Shown: positions 17,533-26,654 of the stretch, in pieces
How positions within the stretch are numbered: position 1 is the first letter of the stretch
Layout: every line of letters begins with the position of its first letter
Assembly (NCBI RefSeq): GCF_012849375.1
Contig: NZ_CP051684.1
Coordinates: forward strand, 2,604,001 to 2,668,000
Length of the DNA stretch: 64,000 nt
Source: Duganella dendranthematis
Lineage (GTDB): Bacteria > Pseudomonadota > Gammaproteobacteria > Burkholderiales > Burkholderiaceae_D
Reading direction: 5' to 3'
Made by a program: the position numbers and the translations under genes
Notes under the pieces: model-generated
Told to the model about the DNA's origin: nothing
Database searches by the model: none
Seen by the model: the letters and a program-made list of their open reading frames with translations, nothing else

Positions 17533-18585
17533 ATGGACGAGACCTTGGTACTGGTGACCGGCGGCACCGGATTTATTGCGCAGCATTGCATGCTGGCGTT
17601 GTTGAACAGCGGCTATCGCCTCCGCACCACGGTGCGTTCGCTGGAGCGCGAGGCGGAAGTGCGCCAGCAGCTGCGCAATGGCGGCGTCGAGGCGGGGAAG
17701 CGGCTGTCGTTCGTCGCCGCCGATCTGGGCGCTGACCAAGGCTGGGCTGCCGCCGTGGCCGGCTGCCGCTTTGTGCTGCATGGCGCCTCACCGACGCCCT
17801 CCGGCGACCAGGTACGGGAACAGGACTGGGTCCAGCCGGCGGTGGACGGCAACCTGCGCGTGCTGCGGGCCGCGCGCGATGCCGGTGTCCGGCGCGTGGT
17901 GCTGACGTCAGCTTTCGGCGCAGTGGGCATGGGGCATGGGCGGCGGGAGCGGCCGTTCAACGAATCGGACTGGAGCAACCTGAACGGCAACATCGCGCCG
18001 TACCAGAAATCCAAGACCCTGGCCGAACGCGCCGCGTGGGCGTTCATCGAGGCCGAAGGCGGCGGCATGGAACTGGCTGCCATCAATCCGACCGCGGTGC
18101 TGGGGCCGGCGTTGGGCGCGGACTATTCGCATTCGATCCGGCTGATTAAGAATATGCTGGACGGTCAGCCGGGCTGTCCAAGGATCAATAGCTGCTTTGT
18201 TGATGTGCGTGACGTCGCCGACCTGCACCTGTTGGCCATGGTGCATCCGGCCGCCAGCGGCCAGCGCTTCCTGGCGACCTCGGGCGACAGCGCATGGCTG
18301 GTGGACGTGGCCCGTTTGCTGCGCCAGCGCTTGGGGCATGCGGCGGACAAGGTATCGACGCGGGTGATTCCCGACTGGTTCATCCGTCTCGGCGCGCTGC
18401 GTAATCCGGCGATGAAAAGCATCCGCTCGATGCTGGGCGTGAACATGAACGCCAGCAACGAGAAGGCGCGGCGGCTGCTAGGCTGGACGCCGCGCACGCG
18501 GGACGAGGCGATTCTGGCCTGTGCCGAAAGCCTGATAAAGCTGGGGTTGCTGGCTACGTCAGCGCCGCCGCCAGCAGGTCGGTGA
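17533..18585 (+). CDS. Extended SDR family NAD(P)-dependent reductase (dihydroflavonol-reductase/aldehyde-reductase type)
   Basis: 350 residues. N-terminal Rossmann motif VTGGTGFIAQHC (about 8-19), serine region LTSAFGAVGMG, and active-site Tyr/Lys in PYQKSKTLAERAAW. The C-terminal half fits the dihydroflavonol-4-reductase-like class, which in bacteria reduces aldehydes or ketones with NADPH; the substrate is unknown. The ATG at 17533 has AAAGG upstream. It is divergent from the cupin-AraC regulator. Its last 32 bases overlap the end of the convergent LysR gene. Confidence 0.9.
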   Translation: MDETLVLVTGGTGFIAQHCMLALLNSGYRLRTTVRSLEREAEVRQQLRNGGVEAGKRLSFVAADLGADQGWAAAVAGCRFVLHGASPTPSGDQVREQDWVQPAVDGNLRVLRAARDAGVRRVVLTSAFGAVGMGHGRRERPFNESDWSNLNGNIAPYQKSKTLAERAAWAFIEAEGGGMELAAINPTAVLGPALGADYSHSIRLIKNMLDGQPGCPRINSCFVDVRDVADLHLLAMVHPAASGQRFLATSGDSAWLVDVARLLRQRLGHAADKVSTRVIPDWFIRLGALRNPAMKSIRSMLGVNMNASNEKARRLLGWTPRTRDEAILACAESLIKLGLLATSAPPPAGR

Positions 18586-19450
18586 AGACGCGGATCTTGG
18601 ATGCGCCGCGCCGGTTGGACGGGTACACCGCATAAATCCCGACATCCATTTCTCCTGGATTGGCCTGGTACTCGGCCAGCACCGGCACCAGCGTGCCGGC
18701 GTCCAGGTCGGGCTGGATCAGCCAGGTCGGCAGCAGTGTCAGGCCGAGTCCGCCCAGCGCGGCCTGGCGCAGCATTTCTGCATTGTTGACGTGCAGGCTG
18801 CCGCCGACTTCCACTTCGGTGGCCAGGTCGGCATTGCGCAGGCGCCAGGTCGAGCGGCTGGCGCCGTAGGCAAATAGCAGGCAGTTGCGCTGGCTGAGCT
18901 CGTCCGGCGTCTGCGGCGCGCCGTGGGTGGCCAGGTAGGCCGGGCTGGCGACGATGTGGCGCGTGTGGCCGGCCAACTTGCGGGCGATCAGGTTGGGCTG
19001 CTGCTCGGGATTGCCGATGCGGATGGCGACGTCGATCGCTTCATCGACCATATTGCTCAGGGCGTCGCTGAGGCGCATGTCCAGTTCCAGCCGCGGATAG
19101 CGGCGCGCCAGTTCCGGCAGCAGCGGGGCGATGTAGCGGATCGCCAGCGTGACCGGGGCGGCAATGCGCAGTACGCCGGCCGGTTCGGCGTCGCGGCCGG
19201 CGGCGGCGTCATCAGCTTCGTCCAGCGCGGCCAGGATCTGGCTGGCGTGGTCGAAGTAGTTGCGACCGCTGTCGGTGAGGGTGATGCTGCGCGTCGAGCG
19301 GTTCAGCAGCGGCGTGCCGAGGCGTTGTTCCAGCGCGTCCACCAGCCGGGTCACCGACGAGGTGGCCACGTTGAGCTGGCGCGCGGCGGCGGAAAAGCCG
19401 CCGTTGTTGGCCACCAGGCAGAAAGCTTTCAGTTCGGCGAATCGGTCCAT
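18554..19450 (-). CDS. LysR-family transcriptional regulator
   Basis: 298 residues: N-terminal helix-turn-helix (FSAAARQLNVATSSVTRLVD, about 19-38) and a type-2 periplasmic-binding-like effector domain (about 90-295). It resembles the DhcR/AaeR-like group with RSTRSITLTDSG. It is divergent from the TauD-type dioxygenase gene (102-base gap), its probable target, and overlaps the SDR gene tail-to-tail by 32 bases. Confidence 0.92.
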   Translation of the reverse strand: MDRFAELKAFCLVANNGGFSAAARQLNVATSSVTRLVDALEQRLGTPLLNRSTRSITLTDSGRNYFDHASQILAALDEADDAAAGRDAEPAGVLRIAAPVTLAIRYIAPLLPELARRYPRLELDMRLSDALSNMVDEAIDVAIRIGNPEQQPNLIARKLAGHTRHIVASPAYLATHGAPQTPDELSQRNCLLFAYGASRSTWRLRNADLATEVEVGGSLHVNNAEMLRQAALGGLGLTLLPTWLIQPDLDAGTLVPVLAEYQANPGEMDVGIYAVYPSNRRGASKIRVFTDLLAAALT

Positions 19451-19552
19451 GACGTTGCGTCCTGCGCAAAGGTGTGTGCGAATTTGCCTATCTTATCAGC
19501 AGATCGAGGCGGGATTATAGTCATTTCATACTGCAATGCTTAAGGAGGATGT

Positions 19553-20335
19553 ATGAAAATCACCCCGCTTCCCGTCGGTTTCGGCGCCGAAATCGAAGAC
19601 GTCGATATGCGCCAGGTCAATGCCGGCACGACTGAATTGCTGCGCTCAGCGCTGCTGCAATACGGCATGCTGGTCATTCGCGGCCAGTCGTTCACGCCGC
19701 ACGAGCAGATCGCCGCCAGCCAGCTGTTCGGCAGTCTGGAGACCTTCCCGACCATGCGTGGCCAGCTGAATGGCTTGCCGGAGATCTTCCGTGTCGCCAG
19801 CCGGCCGGAGGATGGCCATGTCGAGGTCGGCCGCTACTGGCACTCGGACGGTTCGTTCCGCGAAGATCCGACGCCGATCAGCTTCTGGTATTCGGAAGTG
19901 CAGTCGGAGGAGGGCGGCGATACGCTGTTCACCGACCTGCAGCAGGCCTATGCCGAGTTGCAGCCGGAGATACAGCAGGAGTTCGCCGGCCTGAACACGG
20001 CGCACCGCAATGGCGTGGTGCATCCGCTGGTGCTCAAGCATCCGAAGACCGGCGTGCCGGCGCTGTACCTGAATATCGGCCTGACGGCCGGCGTGCTGGG
20101 CTACAGTCCCGACCATTCGCGGGCCTTGATGGAGGCGGTGGACCGTCATTACTCGCGGGATGGCGCCAGCTACCGCCACCACTGGCTGCCGGGTGACGTG
20201 GTGGTGGCCGACAACCTGCACGTGGCGCATAAAGCGACGCCGATCACGCCGTCCACCCGCCGCATCCTCAACCGCACCACCATCCGCGCCGACGGCGTGA
20301 TCTGGTACGACGGCGGCCAGAAACAGGCGGCTTGA
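19553..20335 (+). CDS. TauD/TfdA-family Fe(II)/2-oxoglutarate dioxygenase
   Basis: 260 residues. The iron ligands are visible: HxD in YWHSDGSFRE and the distal His in VVADNLHVAHKAT, followed by an Arg-rich 2-oxoglutarate site in STRRILNRTTIR. Length is normal for the family (about 260-290). Family members hydroxylate compounds such as taurine, 2,4-D, alkyl sulfates or amino-acid derivatives while turning 2-oxoglutarate into succinate; sequence alone does not give the substrate and no transporter adjoins. A strong AAGGAGG ribosome site precedes the ATG. A LysR gene lies divergently upstream. Confidence 0.9.
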   Translation: MKITPLPVGFGAEIEDVDMRQVNAGTTELLRSALLQYGMLVIRGQSFTPHEQIAASQLFGSLETFPTMRGQLNGLPEIFRVASRPEDGHVEVGRYWHSDGSFREDPTPISFWYSEVQSEEGGDTLFTDLQQAYAELQPEIQQEFAGLNTAHRNGVVHPLVLKHPKTGVPALYLNIGLTAGVLGYSPDHSRALMEAVDRHYSRDGASYRHHWLPGDVVVADNLHVAHKATPITPSTRRILNRTTIRADGVIWYDGGQKQAA

Positions 20336-20338
20336 TGA

Positions 20339-20380
20339 CAATTTGCGTGAGGGATATGTTATTTCCTTCACGCACAATTG
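20339..20380 (+). terminator. Imperfect inverted repeat after the TauD-type gene
   Basis: Arms CAATTTGCGTGAGG (20339-20352) and CCTTCACGCACAATTG (20365-20380) pair with one bulge and one G-T pair, four bases after the dioxygenase stop. It has no proper T-run, so termination is likely but weakly supported. Confidence 0.5.
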
Positions 20381-20448
20381 AAATGTGGGTTGGTTAAGCT
20401 TGTGTTTGAGATAAACTTCTTGTTTCCTAAGTTAATCTGGCCCAACCC

Positions 20449-23400
20449 ATGCCGAATTCCACCACACTGGACGACCGCGGTTTCCGTCGTATCCTTGTTC
20501 GTAACGTTACGCTGCCGCTGGCGGCCGGTGTCGTCAGTGCTGGCGTATTCGTCGTCCTGCTCGCCTATCTGATCACCACCATGAACTGGGTCGAGCACAG
20601 CGAAAGGGTGATCGGCAACGCCAACCAGGTCGGCAAGGAGATGGTCGACATGGAAACCGGCTTGCGCGGCTATATGCTGGCCGGCGATGAGTCCTTCCTG
20701 CAGCCCTACATCGTTTCCAAGCCCAAGGTGGCGTCGAACCTGACCGGCCTGATGAAACTGGTCGAAGACAATCCAACCCAGGTCGACCGCCTGCGCACCA
20801 TTCAATACCAGCAGCAGCAATGGGATCAATATGCCCAAGAAATGATCCGCCTGCGCGCCGCCAACGGCGACGTCACCGGTCCGGTCAAGACTGGCCGCGG
20901 CAAGACCCAGTTCGATGAAATCCGCCGCCTGCTGGATACCTTCGTTGCCGCCGAAGTGCGCATGCGCGTGGACCGCGCCGATGAAGCGCGCACGGTCACC
21001 ACCTGGGTGGCGGTGCTGTACCTGATTCTGACGCTGGGTGTGGGCGGCGCGCTGGCCTGGTTCGGCCGCCGCGAGCTGACCGGCCTGTCGCGCGTCTACA
21101 CCAAGGCGCTCAACGAGCATGCCGAGCATGCCACCATGCTGCAGCAGCAGGCCTGGCTGCGCACCGGACAGAGCGAACTGGCGCAGCAGGGCATCGGCCA
21201 GCTGGCGCTGCCGCAACTGTCGGCGGCGCTGCTGCAATTCCTGGCACGCTATATGGGCGTGGTGGTCGGCGCGCTGTACCTGCGCCGGCCGGATGGCAGC
21301 TTCCAACGCGTGGCGTCATACGGCTTCAGCGATGAATGGGAGCAGCGCGACCAGCAGCTCAAGCCGGCCGAGAGCCTGGTGGCGCAGGCGGCGCTGGAAC
21401 GCCGCGTGCTGCGGCTGGAGCCGCTGCCGGCCGATTACATCCGCGTCTCGTCCGGCCTGGGCGGCGGCGCTCCGGCCAGCGTGCTGCTGGCGCCGGTGGA
21501 CAGCGATGGCGATATCAATGGCGTGGTCGAACTGGGCCTGCTGCGGCCGATCACCGAGCGCGATGTCGAGTTGCTGACGCTGGTGAAGGGCAATATCGGC
21601 AGTGCCATCGAGGCCAGCCACTCGCGTCAACGCCTGCAGGAAGTGCTGGCTGAAACCCAGCAGCTCAACGAAGAACTGCAAGTACAACAGGAAGAACTGC
21701 GCACCGCCAACGAAGAGCTGGAAGAACAGTCGCGCGTGCTGGAAGAATCGCAAGCCAGTCTAGAAAACCAGAAGGCCGAGCTGGAGCAGACCAACGAACA
21801 GCTGAATGAACAGAGCGTGGCGCTGGACCAGAAGAACGCCGAGCTGACCAAGGCGCAGCTGGACCTGGAAGAGCGCGCCCGCGACCTGGAGCGCGCCAGC
21901 CAGTACAAATCGCAATTCCTGGCGAATATGTCGCATGAACTGCGCACGCCGCTCAACAGCTCGCTGATCCTGGCCAAGCTGCTGTCGGAAAACGCTGCCG
22001 GCAACCTGAACGACGAGCAGGTGCGCTTCGCCAACACGATTTACTCGGCCGGCAACGACCTGCTGAACCTGATCAACGACATCCTCGACATCTCCAAGGT
22101 CGAAGCCGGCAAGCTGGACCTGGTGCCGGAAAACCTGTCCACCCGCCACGTGGTGGAAGGCATGGCGATGGTATTCGAGCCGCTGGCGCAGCAGAAAAAG
22201 CTGGCCTTCCAGTTGCAGGTCGCCGAGGGCGTGGCGTCGCACATGGTCACCGATCGCCAGCGCCTGGAGCAGATCCTGAAAAACCTGCTGTCGAACGCGC
22301 TCAAGTTCACCAGCAGCGGCCAGATCACGCTGTCGATACAGCCGGCCGCCAACGGCGCCGTGGCGTTTGCCGTGCAGGACACCGGCATCGGCATCCGCGC
22401 CGAAGACCAGCAGGGCATCTTCAACGCCTTCCAGCAAGCCGACGGCACCACCAGCCGCAAGTACGGCGGCACCGGCCTCGGCCTGTCGATCTCGCGCGAC
22501 CTGGCGCAACTGCTGGGTGGCAACATCAGCCTGGTCAGCGAACCGGGCAAGGGCAGCTGCTTCACGCTGACCCTGCCGACCGCCTGGACCGCGCCCGAGC
22601 CGGGTCCGCGCACCGGCAGTTCGACCTCATCGGCGGAAGTGGAAATCGGCCTGACCTCGCTGCCGCGCGCACCGGTGCCGGAACCGGCGCCTGCACCAGC
22701 ACCGGTCATGCCGCGCGCGTTTGACGACGACCGCGAATTGCTCGACGCGCCGGACGCCGTGCGTGGCCGCCTGGTGCTGGTGGTGGAGGATGACGTGGCG
22801 TTCGCCCACATCCTGTACGACCTGGCGCACGAAAAACAATACCATTGCCTGGTGGCGTTCGACGCCGAAGAAGGGCTGGCGCTGGCCCGCCAGTACAAGC
22901 CGGACGCGATCATGCTGGACATCCGCCTGCCGGACCGCTCCGGCCTGTCGGTGCTGCAACTGCTGAAGGACGACGCGCTGACCCGCCACATTCCCGTGCA
23001 CGTGGTGTCCGGCACTGAAAACGGCGAAGCCGCGCTGCACCTGGGCGCGATCGGCTTCGCGCTGAAACCGACCACGCGCGAGCAGCTGATGGAAGTATTC
23101 CGCCGCATCGAAACCAAGCTGACGCAGAAAATCAAGCGCGTGCTGCTGGTGGAAGACGACGACCGCCAGCGCGACAGCGTGGTGCAGCTGATTTCCGACG
23201 ATGACGTCGAAATTGTCGCGGTCGGCAGCGGCGAGGAAGCGCTGGCGCTGCTGCGCACCACCATCTACGACTGCATGATCATCGACCTCAAGCTGCCGGA
23301 CATGCAGGGCAACGAACTGCTGCAACGCATGGCCGGCGAATCGCTGGCGGCGTTTCCACCGGTGATCGTCTACACCGGCCGCAACCTGTCGCGCGCCGAG

Positions 23401-23949
23401 GAAGCCGACCTGCACAAGTATTCGCGCTCGATCATCATCAAGGGTGCCCGCTCGCCGGAGCGCCTGCTGGACGAAGTGACGCTGTTCCTGCACAAGGTGG
23501 AAGCCGACCTGTCGAGCGAACGCCAGCGCATGCTGAAAACGGTGCGTTCGCGCGACCGCGTGTTCGAAGGCCGCCGCATCCTGCTGGTGGACGATGACGT
23601 GCGCAACATCTTCGCGCTGACCAGTGCGCTGGAGCAGAAAGGCGCGCTGGTCGAAGTGGGCCGCAACGGCTTCGAGGCCCTTGAAAAACTCGACACCGTG
23701 CCCGATATCGACCTGGTGCTGATGGACGTGATGATGCCGGGCATGGATGGCCTGGAAGCCACGCGCCGCCTGCGCGACGACCCGCGCTTCGCCCGCCTGC
23801 CGGTGATCGCCATCACCGCCAAGGCGATGAAGGACGACCAGGAGCAATGCCTGGCGGCCGGCGCCAGCGATTACCTGGCCAAGCCGATTGATTTGTCCCG
23901 TCTGTATTCGCTGCTGCGCGTCTGGATGCCGAACGCTGAACGGAACTAA
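20449..23949 (+). CDS. Hybrid sensor histidine kinase: CHASE3-GAF-HisKA-HATPase-REC-REC-REC
   Basis: 1166 residues. Membrane helix about 20-44, CHASE3 periplasmic domain to about 180 (ETGLRGYMLAGDESFLQPY), second helix about 184-205, GAF (about 240-395), a long coiled coil (about 400-485, heavy in Glu, Gln and Leu), HisKA with MSHELRTPLNSS near 494, HATPase with NLLSNALKFTSSG and YGGTGLGLSISRD, a Pro-rich linker, then three receivers starting near 774 (VVEDDVAFAH), 897 (LVEDDDRQRDS) and 1043 (LVDDDVRNIFAL). It heads an operon with CheR, CheB and a REC-kinase, so it may pass phosphate through a multi-step relay. No chemoreceptor or CheA/W is nearby. Confidence 0.95.
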   Translation: MPNSTTLDDRGFRRILVRNVTLPLAAGVVSAGVFVVLLAYLITTMNWVEHSERVIGNANQVGKEMVDMETGLRGYMLAGDESFLQPYIVSKPKVASNLTGLMKLVEDNPTQVDRLRTIQYQQQQWDQYAQEMIRLRAANGDVTGPVKTGRGKTQFDEIRRLLDTFVAAEVRMRVDRADEARTVTTWVAVLYLILTLGVGGALAWFGRRELTGLSRVYTKALNEHAEHATMLQQQAWLRTGQSELAQQGIGQLALPQLSAALLQFLARYMGVVVGALYLRRPDGSFQRVASYGFSDEWEQRDQQLKPAESLVAQAALERRVLRLEPLPADYIRVSSGLGGGAPASVLLAPVDSDGDINGVVELGLLRPITERDVELLTLVKGNIGSAIEASHSRQRLQEVLAETQQLNEELQVQQEELRTANEELEEQSRVLEESQASLENQKAELEQTNEQLNEQSVALDQKNAELTKAQLDLEERARDLERASQYKSQFLANMSHELRTPLNSSLILAKLLSENAAGNLNDEQVRFANTIYSAGNDLLNLINDILDISKVEAGKLDLVPENLSTRHVVEGMAMVFEPLAQQKKLAFQLQVAEGVASHMVTDRQRLEQILKNLLSNALKFTSSGQITLSIQPAANGAVAFAVQDTGIGIRAEDQQGIFNAFQQADGTTSRKYGGTGLGLSISRDLAQLLGGNISLVSEPGKGSCFTLTLPTAWTAPEPGPRTGSSTSSAEVEIGLTSLPRAPVPEPAPAPAPVMPRAFDDDRELLDAPDAVRGRLVLVVEDDVAFAHILYDLAHEKQYHCLVAFDAEEGLALARQYKPDAIMLDIRLPDRSGLSVLQLLKDDALTRHIPVHVVSGTENGEAALHLGAIGFALKPTTREQLMEVFRRIETKLTQKIKRVLLVEDDDRQRDSVVQLISDDDVEIVAVGSGEEALALLRTTIYDCMIIDLKLPDMQGNELLQRMAGESLAAFPPVIVYTGRNLSRAEEADLHKYSRSIIIKGARSPERLLDEVTLFLHKVEADLSSERQRMLKTVRSRDRVFEGRRILLVDDDVRNIFALTSALEQKGALVEVGRNGFEALEKLDTVPDIDLVLMDVMMPGMDGLEATRRLRDDPRFARLPVIAITAKAMKDDQEQCLAAGASDYLAKPIDLSRLYSLLRVWMPNAERN

Positions 23950-23953
23950 GACC

Positions 23954-24772
23954 ATGCAACAAAGCGACACCGATATCGAACTGAAGATGCTGGTGGAAGC
24001 CATCTACCTGAAGTATAGCTACGACTTCCGCGACTACACCGGCGCTTCGCAAAAGCGCCGTGTGCTGCACGCACTCAAGGAAATGGACTGCGACAGCATT
24101 TCCGCCCTGCAGGCGCGCGTGATCCACGAGCCGGCCGTCTTCAGCCAGCTGCTGCAATACCTGACGATACCGGTGACCTCGATGTTCCGCGACCCGACCT
24201 ACTTTGCCGCGCTGCGCGAGCACGTGGTGCCGGTGCTGCGCACCTATCCGTCGCTGAAGATCTGGATCGCTGGTTGCAGCACCGGCGAGGAAGTGTATTC
24301 GATGGCCATCCTGCTCAAGGAAGAAGGCTTGCTGGAACGCAGCATGATTTACGCCACCGACATCAATCCAAAATCGCTGGAGAAGGCACGCCAAGGCGTG
24401 TTCCCGCTGGACGCGATGCGCGAGTACACACAGAACTACCAGGCGGCCGGCGGCACCCGCAGTTTTTCCGATTACTACACGGCGGCCTACAACGCCGCGC
24501 TATTCGATAAGTCGCTTTGCGAAAACGTCACTTTCGCCGACCACAGCCTGGCGACCGATACCGTGTTTGCGGAAACCCACCTGATCAGTTGCCGCAACGT
24601 GATGATTTATTTCAAGAAGAAGTTGCAGGAGCGCGCCTTCGGCCTGTTCCACGAGTCGCTGTGCCATCGCGGCTTTCTCGGCTTGGGCAGCAAGGAAAGC
24701 ATCGATTTCTCGGTGTATGCGTCGAGCTTCGAGCCGGTGCAGAAGCGTGAACGCCTGTTCCGCAAGCGCTGA
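23954..24772 (+). CDS. CheR-type SAM-dependent glutamate methyltransferase
   Basis: 272 residues. The N-terminal helical domain (about 1-75, FRDYTGASQKRRVLHAL) precedes the SAM-binding domain, with IWIAGCSTGEEVYSMAI, ATDINPKSLEKAR and ISCRNVMIYFKKKLQ. In chemotaxis CheR methylates receptor glutamates; here there is no adjacent receptor, so its target may be the coiled coil of the upstream hybrid kinase (inference). The ATG at 23954 lies four bases after the kinase stop, and CheB follows two bases later. Confidence 0.94.
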   Translation: MQQSDTDIELKMLVEAIYLKYSYDFRDYTGASQKRRVLHALKEMDCDSISALQARVIHEPAVFSQLLQYLTIPVTSMFRDPTYFAALREHVVPVLRTYPSLKIWIAGCSTGEEVYSMAILLKEEGLLERSMIYATDINPKSLEKARQGVFPLDAMREYTQNYQAAGGTRSFSDYYTAAYNAALFDKSLCENVTFADHSLATDTVFAETHLISCRNVMIYFKKKLQERAFGLFHESLCHRGFLGLGSKESIDFSVYASSFEPVQKRERLFRKR

Positions 24773-24774
24773 TT

Positions 24775-25377
24775 ATGGACGCCTCCGCTCTCCGCACCGC
24801 ACTGGCCGGCCGCAAGGTCGAGGCGGTGGTCATCGGCGCCTCTGCCGGCGGCGTCGGCGCCTTGCTGCGCCTGCTGCCGGACTTGCCGGCCGATTATGGC
24901 TGCGCGGTGGTGGCGGTGCTGCACATTCCCGATGGGCGCCAGAGCCACCTGGCCGACGTCTTTCAGCAGCGTATGCGGCTGCCGGTGCGCGAAGCGCGCG
25001 ACAAGGAAGAAGTGGCCTCCGGGACGCTGTACTTTGCCGGTTCGGGCTACCATTTGTCGGTTGAGCGCGACCGCAGCTTCTCGCTCAGTTGCGAAGCGCC
25101 ACTACATTTTGCCCGCCCGGCAATTGATTACCTGATGGAATCTGCGGCCGACGCTTTTGGGCCGGCGCTGGTGGGCATTCTGCTGACTGGCGCCAACCAT
25201 GACGGCGCGGCCGGCCTGGCGGCGATCGGCGCGGCAGGCGGCCTGACCGTGGTGCAAGACCCGCAGGAGGCCGAGGTGCCGACCATGCCGCAGCAAGCCA
25301 TCCGGCTGCGCGCGCCGGACCTGATTTTGCCGTTGCAAGAGATACACACCCTGTTGATGATGCTGGAGAATAATTAA
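24775..25377 (+). CDS. CheB-type methylesterase lacking a receiver domain
   Basis: 200 residues, only the catalytic domain: Ser23 in IGASAGGVGALL, His50 in VLHIPDGRQSHL and Asp143 in GANHDGAAGL form the usual triad. Chemotaxis CheB has an N-terminal receiver that controls the esterase; it is missing here, so control must come from elsewhere, possibly from the receivers of the neighbouring kinases. It would remove methyl groups added by the CheR just upstream. Its stop TAA shares one base with the next ATG (TAATG), showing tight coupling. Confidence 0.93.
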   Translation: MDASALRTALAGRKVEAVVIGASAGGVGALLRLLPDLPADYGCAVVAVLHIPDGRQSHLADVFQQRMRLPVREARDKEEVASGTLYFAGSGYHLSVERDRSFSLSCEAPLHFARPAIDYLMESAADAFGPALVGILLTGANHDGAAGLAAIGAAGGLTVVQDPQEAEVPTMPQQAIRLRAPDLILPLQEIHTLLMMLENN

Positions 25378-26555
25378 TGCAAGACGCATCCCCCACCAAG
25401 TTGCTGATCGTCGACGATCTGCCGGAAAACCTGCAGGCGCTGGAAGCGCTGATCCGCGGCGAAGGCCGCGAAGTGTTCCAGGCGGGCTCCGGCGAGGAAG
25501 CGCTGGCGCTGCTGTTGCAGCACGACTTCGCCATCGCGATCCTCGACGTGCAGATGCCGGGCATGGACGGTTTCGAACTGGCCGAGCTGATGCGCGGTAC
25601 CGACAAGACGCGCCATATCCCGATCGTGTTCGTGACGGCGGCCGGCAAAGAGCTGAATTATTCCTTTAAGGGTTACGAGGCGGGTGCGGTGGACTTGCTG
25701 TACAAGCCGCTCGATCCGCGCGCGGTCAAGGGCAAGGTGCAGGTGTTCGTGGCGCTGTATGAGGCGCGCGAAGCGATGCGGCGCCAGGTCGAGGCGCTGG
25801 AGGCGGCGCAGCAGAAGCAGGCTGCGACCCAGGCCCAGCTGGAGCGGGCGCTGGTGATGCGCGATGAATTCATGTCGATGGTGTCGCACGAGATGCGGAC
25901 GCCGCTCAACACCTTGTACCTGGAAACCCAGCTGCGCAAGATGCAGCTGGAGCGCGGCAATATGGCGGCGTTCGGCGCCGAGCAGTTGCAGCGCATGGTG
26001 GCGCGCGACGATCGCCAGATCCAGAGCATCATCCGGCTGATCGACGACATGCTGGACGTTTCGCGGATTCGCAGCGGCAAGCTGTCGTTGCGGCCGGGCT
26101 GGGTGGAGTTGTCCGGCCTGCTGCGGCGCGTGGTGCATGATCTGACGCCGCAGGCGAATACCGCCGGCACCAATATTTCGCTGGAAGCGGGCACGCCCGT
26201 AAGCGGCTGGTGGGACGAGTTCCGCATCGAGCAGATCGTGGTCAACCTGCTGACCAATGCGATGCGCTACGGCTGCCAGCAGCCGGTCAGTGTGAGCTTG
26301 ACGGTGGAGCAGGATTGGGCCCGCATCGACGTGCGCGATTGCGGTCCGGGCATTGCGCCGGAAAACCAGGCCAAGATTTTCGAGCCGTATGAGCGCGGCG
26401 TTGGCAGCGATGCGCCGGCGGGACTGGGACTGGGGCTGTACATCTCGCGCCAGCTGGCCGAGGTGCACGAAGGCAGCCTGACGCTGGAAAGCAAGCCGGG
26501 CGAAGGCTCGACGTTCAGCCTGACGCTGCCGCGTCGCGACGCGCCGCCGCAGTAG
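25377..26555 (+). CDS. Response regulator-histidine kinase fusion (REC-HisKA-HATPase)
   Basis: 392 residues, soluble. Receiver (about 5-125) with IVDDLPENLQAL, phospho-Asp in AILDVQMPGMDGFE and the YKPLDPRAVKGK Lys; a short coiled coil; HisKA with MVSHEMRTPLNTL near 170; HATPase with NLLTNAMRYG and GLGLGLYISRQLAE. It could take phosphate from the CHASE3 hybrid kinase or act as its own switch. Last gene of the four-gene operon; a perfect palindrome follows 38 bases after the stop. Confidence 0.93.
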   Translation: MQDASPTKLLIVDDLPENLQALEALIRGEGREVFQAGSGEEALALLLQHDFAIAILDVQMPGMDGFELAELMRGTDKTRHIPIVFVTAAGKELNYSFKGYEAGAVDLLYKPLDPRAVKGKVQVFVALYEAREAMRRQVEALEAAQQKQAATQAQLERALVMRDEFMSMVSHEMRTPLNTLYLETQLRKMQLERGNMAAFGAEQLQRMVARDDRQIQSIIRLIDDMLDVSRIRSGKLSLRPGWVELSGLLRRVVHDLTPQANTAGTNISLEAGTPVSGWWDEFRIEQIVVNLLTNAMRYGCQQPVSVSLTVEQDWARIDVRDCGPGIAPENQAKIFEPYERGVGSDAPAGLGLGLYISRQLAEVHEGSLTLESKPGEGSTFSLTLPRRDAPPQ

Positions 26556-26592
26556 CGGTTTGCGGCACCGTTGAGACCCGCACCGCTGCGCT

Positions 26593-26622
26593 AGGGTCTG
26601 ACCCCGTACGGGGTCAGACCCT
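26593..26622. repeat. Perfect 30-bp palindrome, probable terminator or dispersed repeat
   Basis: AGGGTCTGACCCCGT followed directly by its exact reverse complement, then TTTCGTTTT. It lies 38 bases after the REC-kinase stop and just before the end of the convergent EF-hand gene. The arm is well suited to end transcription; I recall similar GGGTCTGACCCC palindromes in related genomes, so it may also be a dispersed element. The downstream motif TTTCGTTTTGGGG occurs twice (26622-26634 and 26641-26653), 19 bases apart. Confidence 0.75.
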
Positions 26623-26654
26623 TTCGTTTTGGGGCAGAGCTTTCGTTTTGGGGG

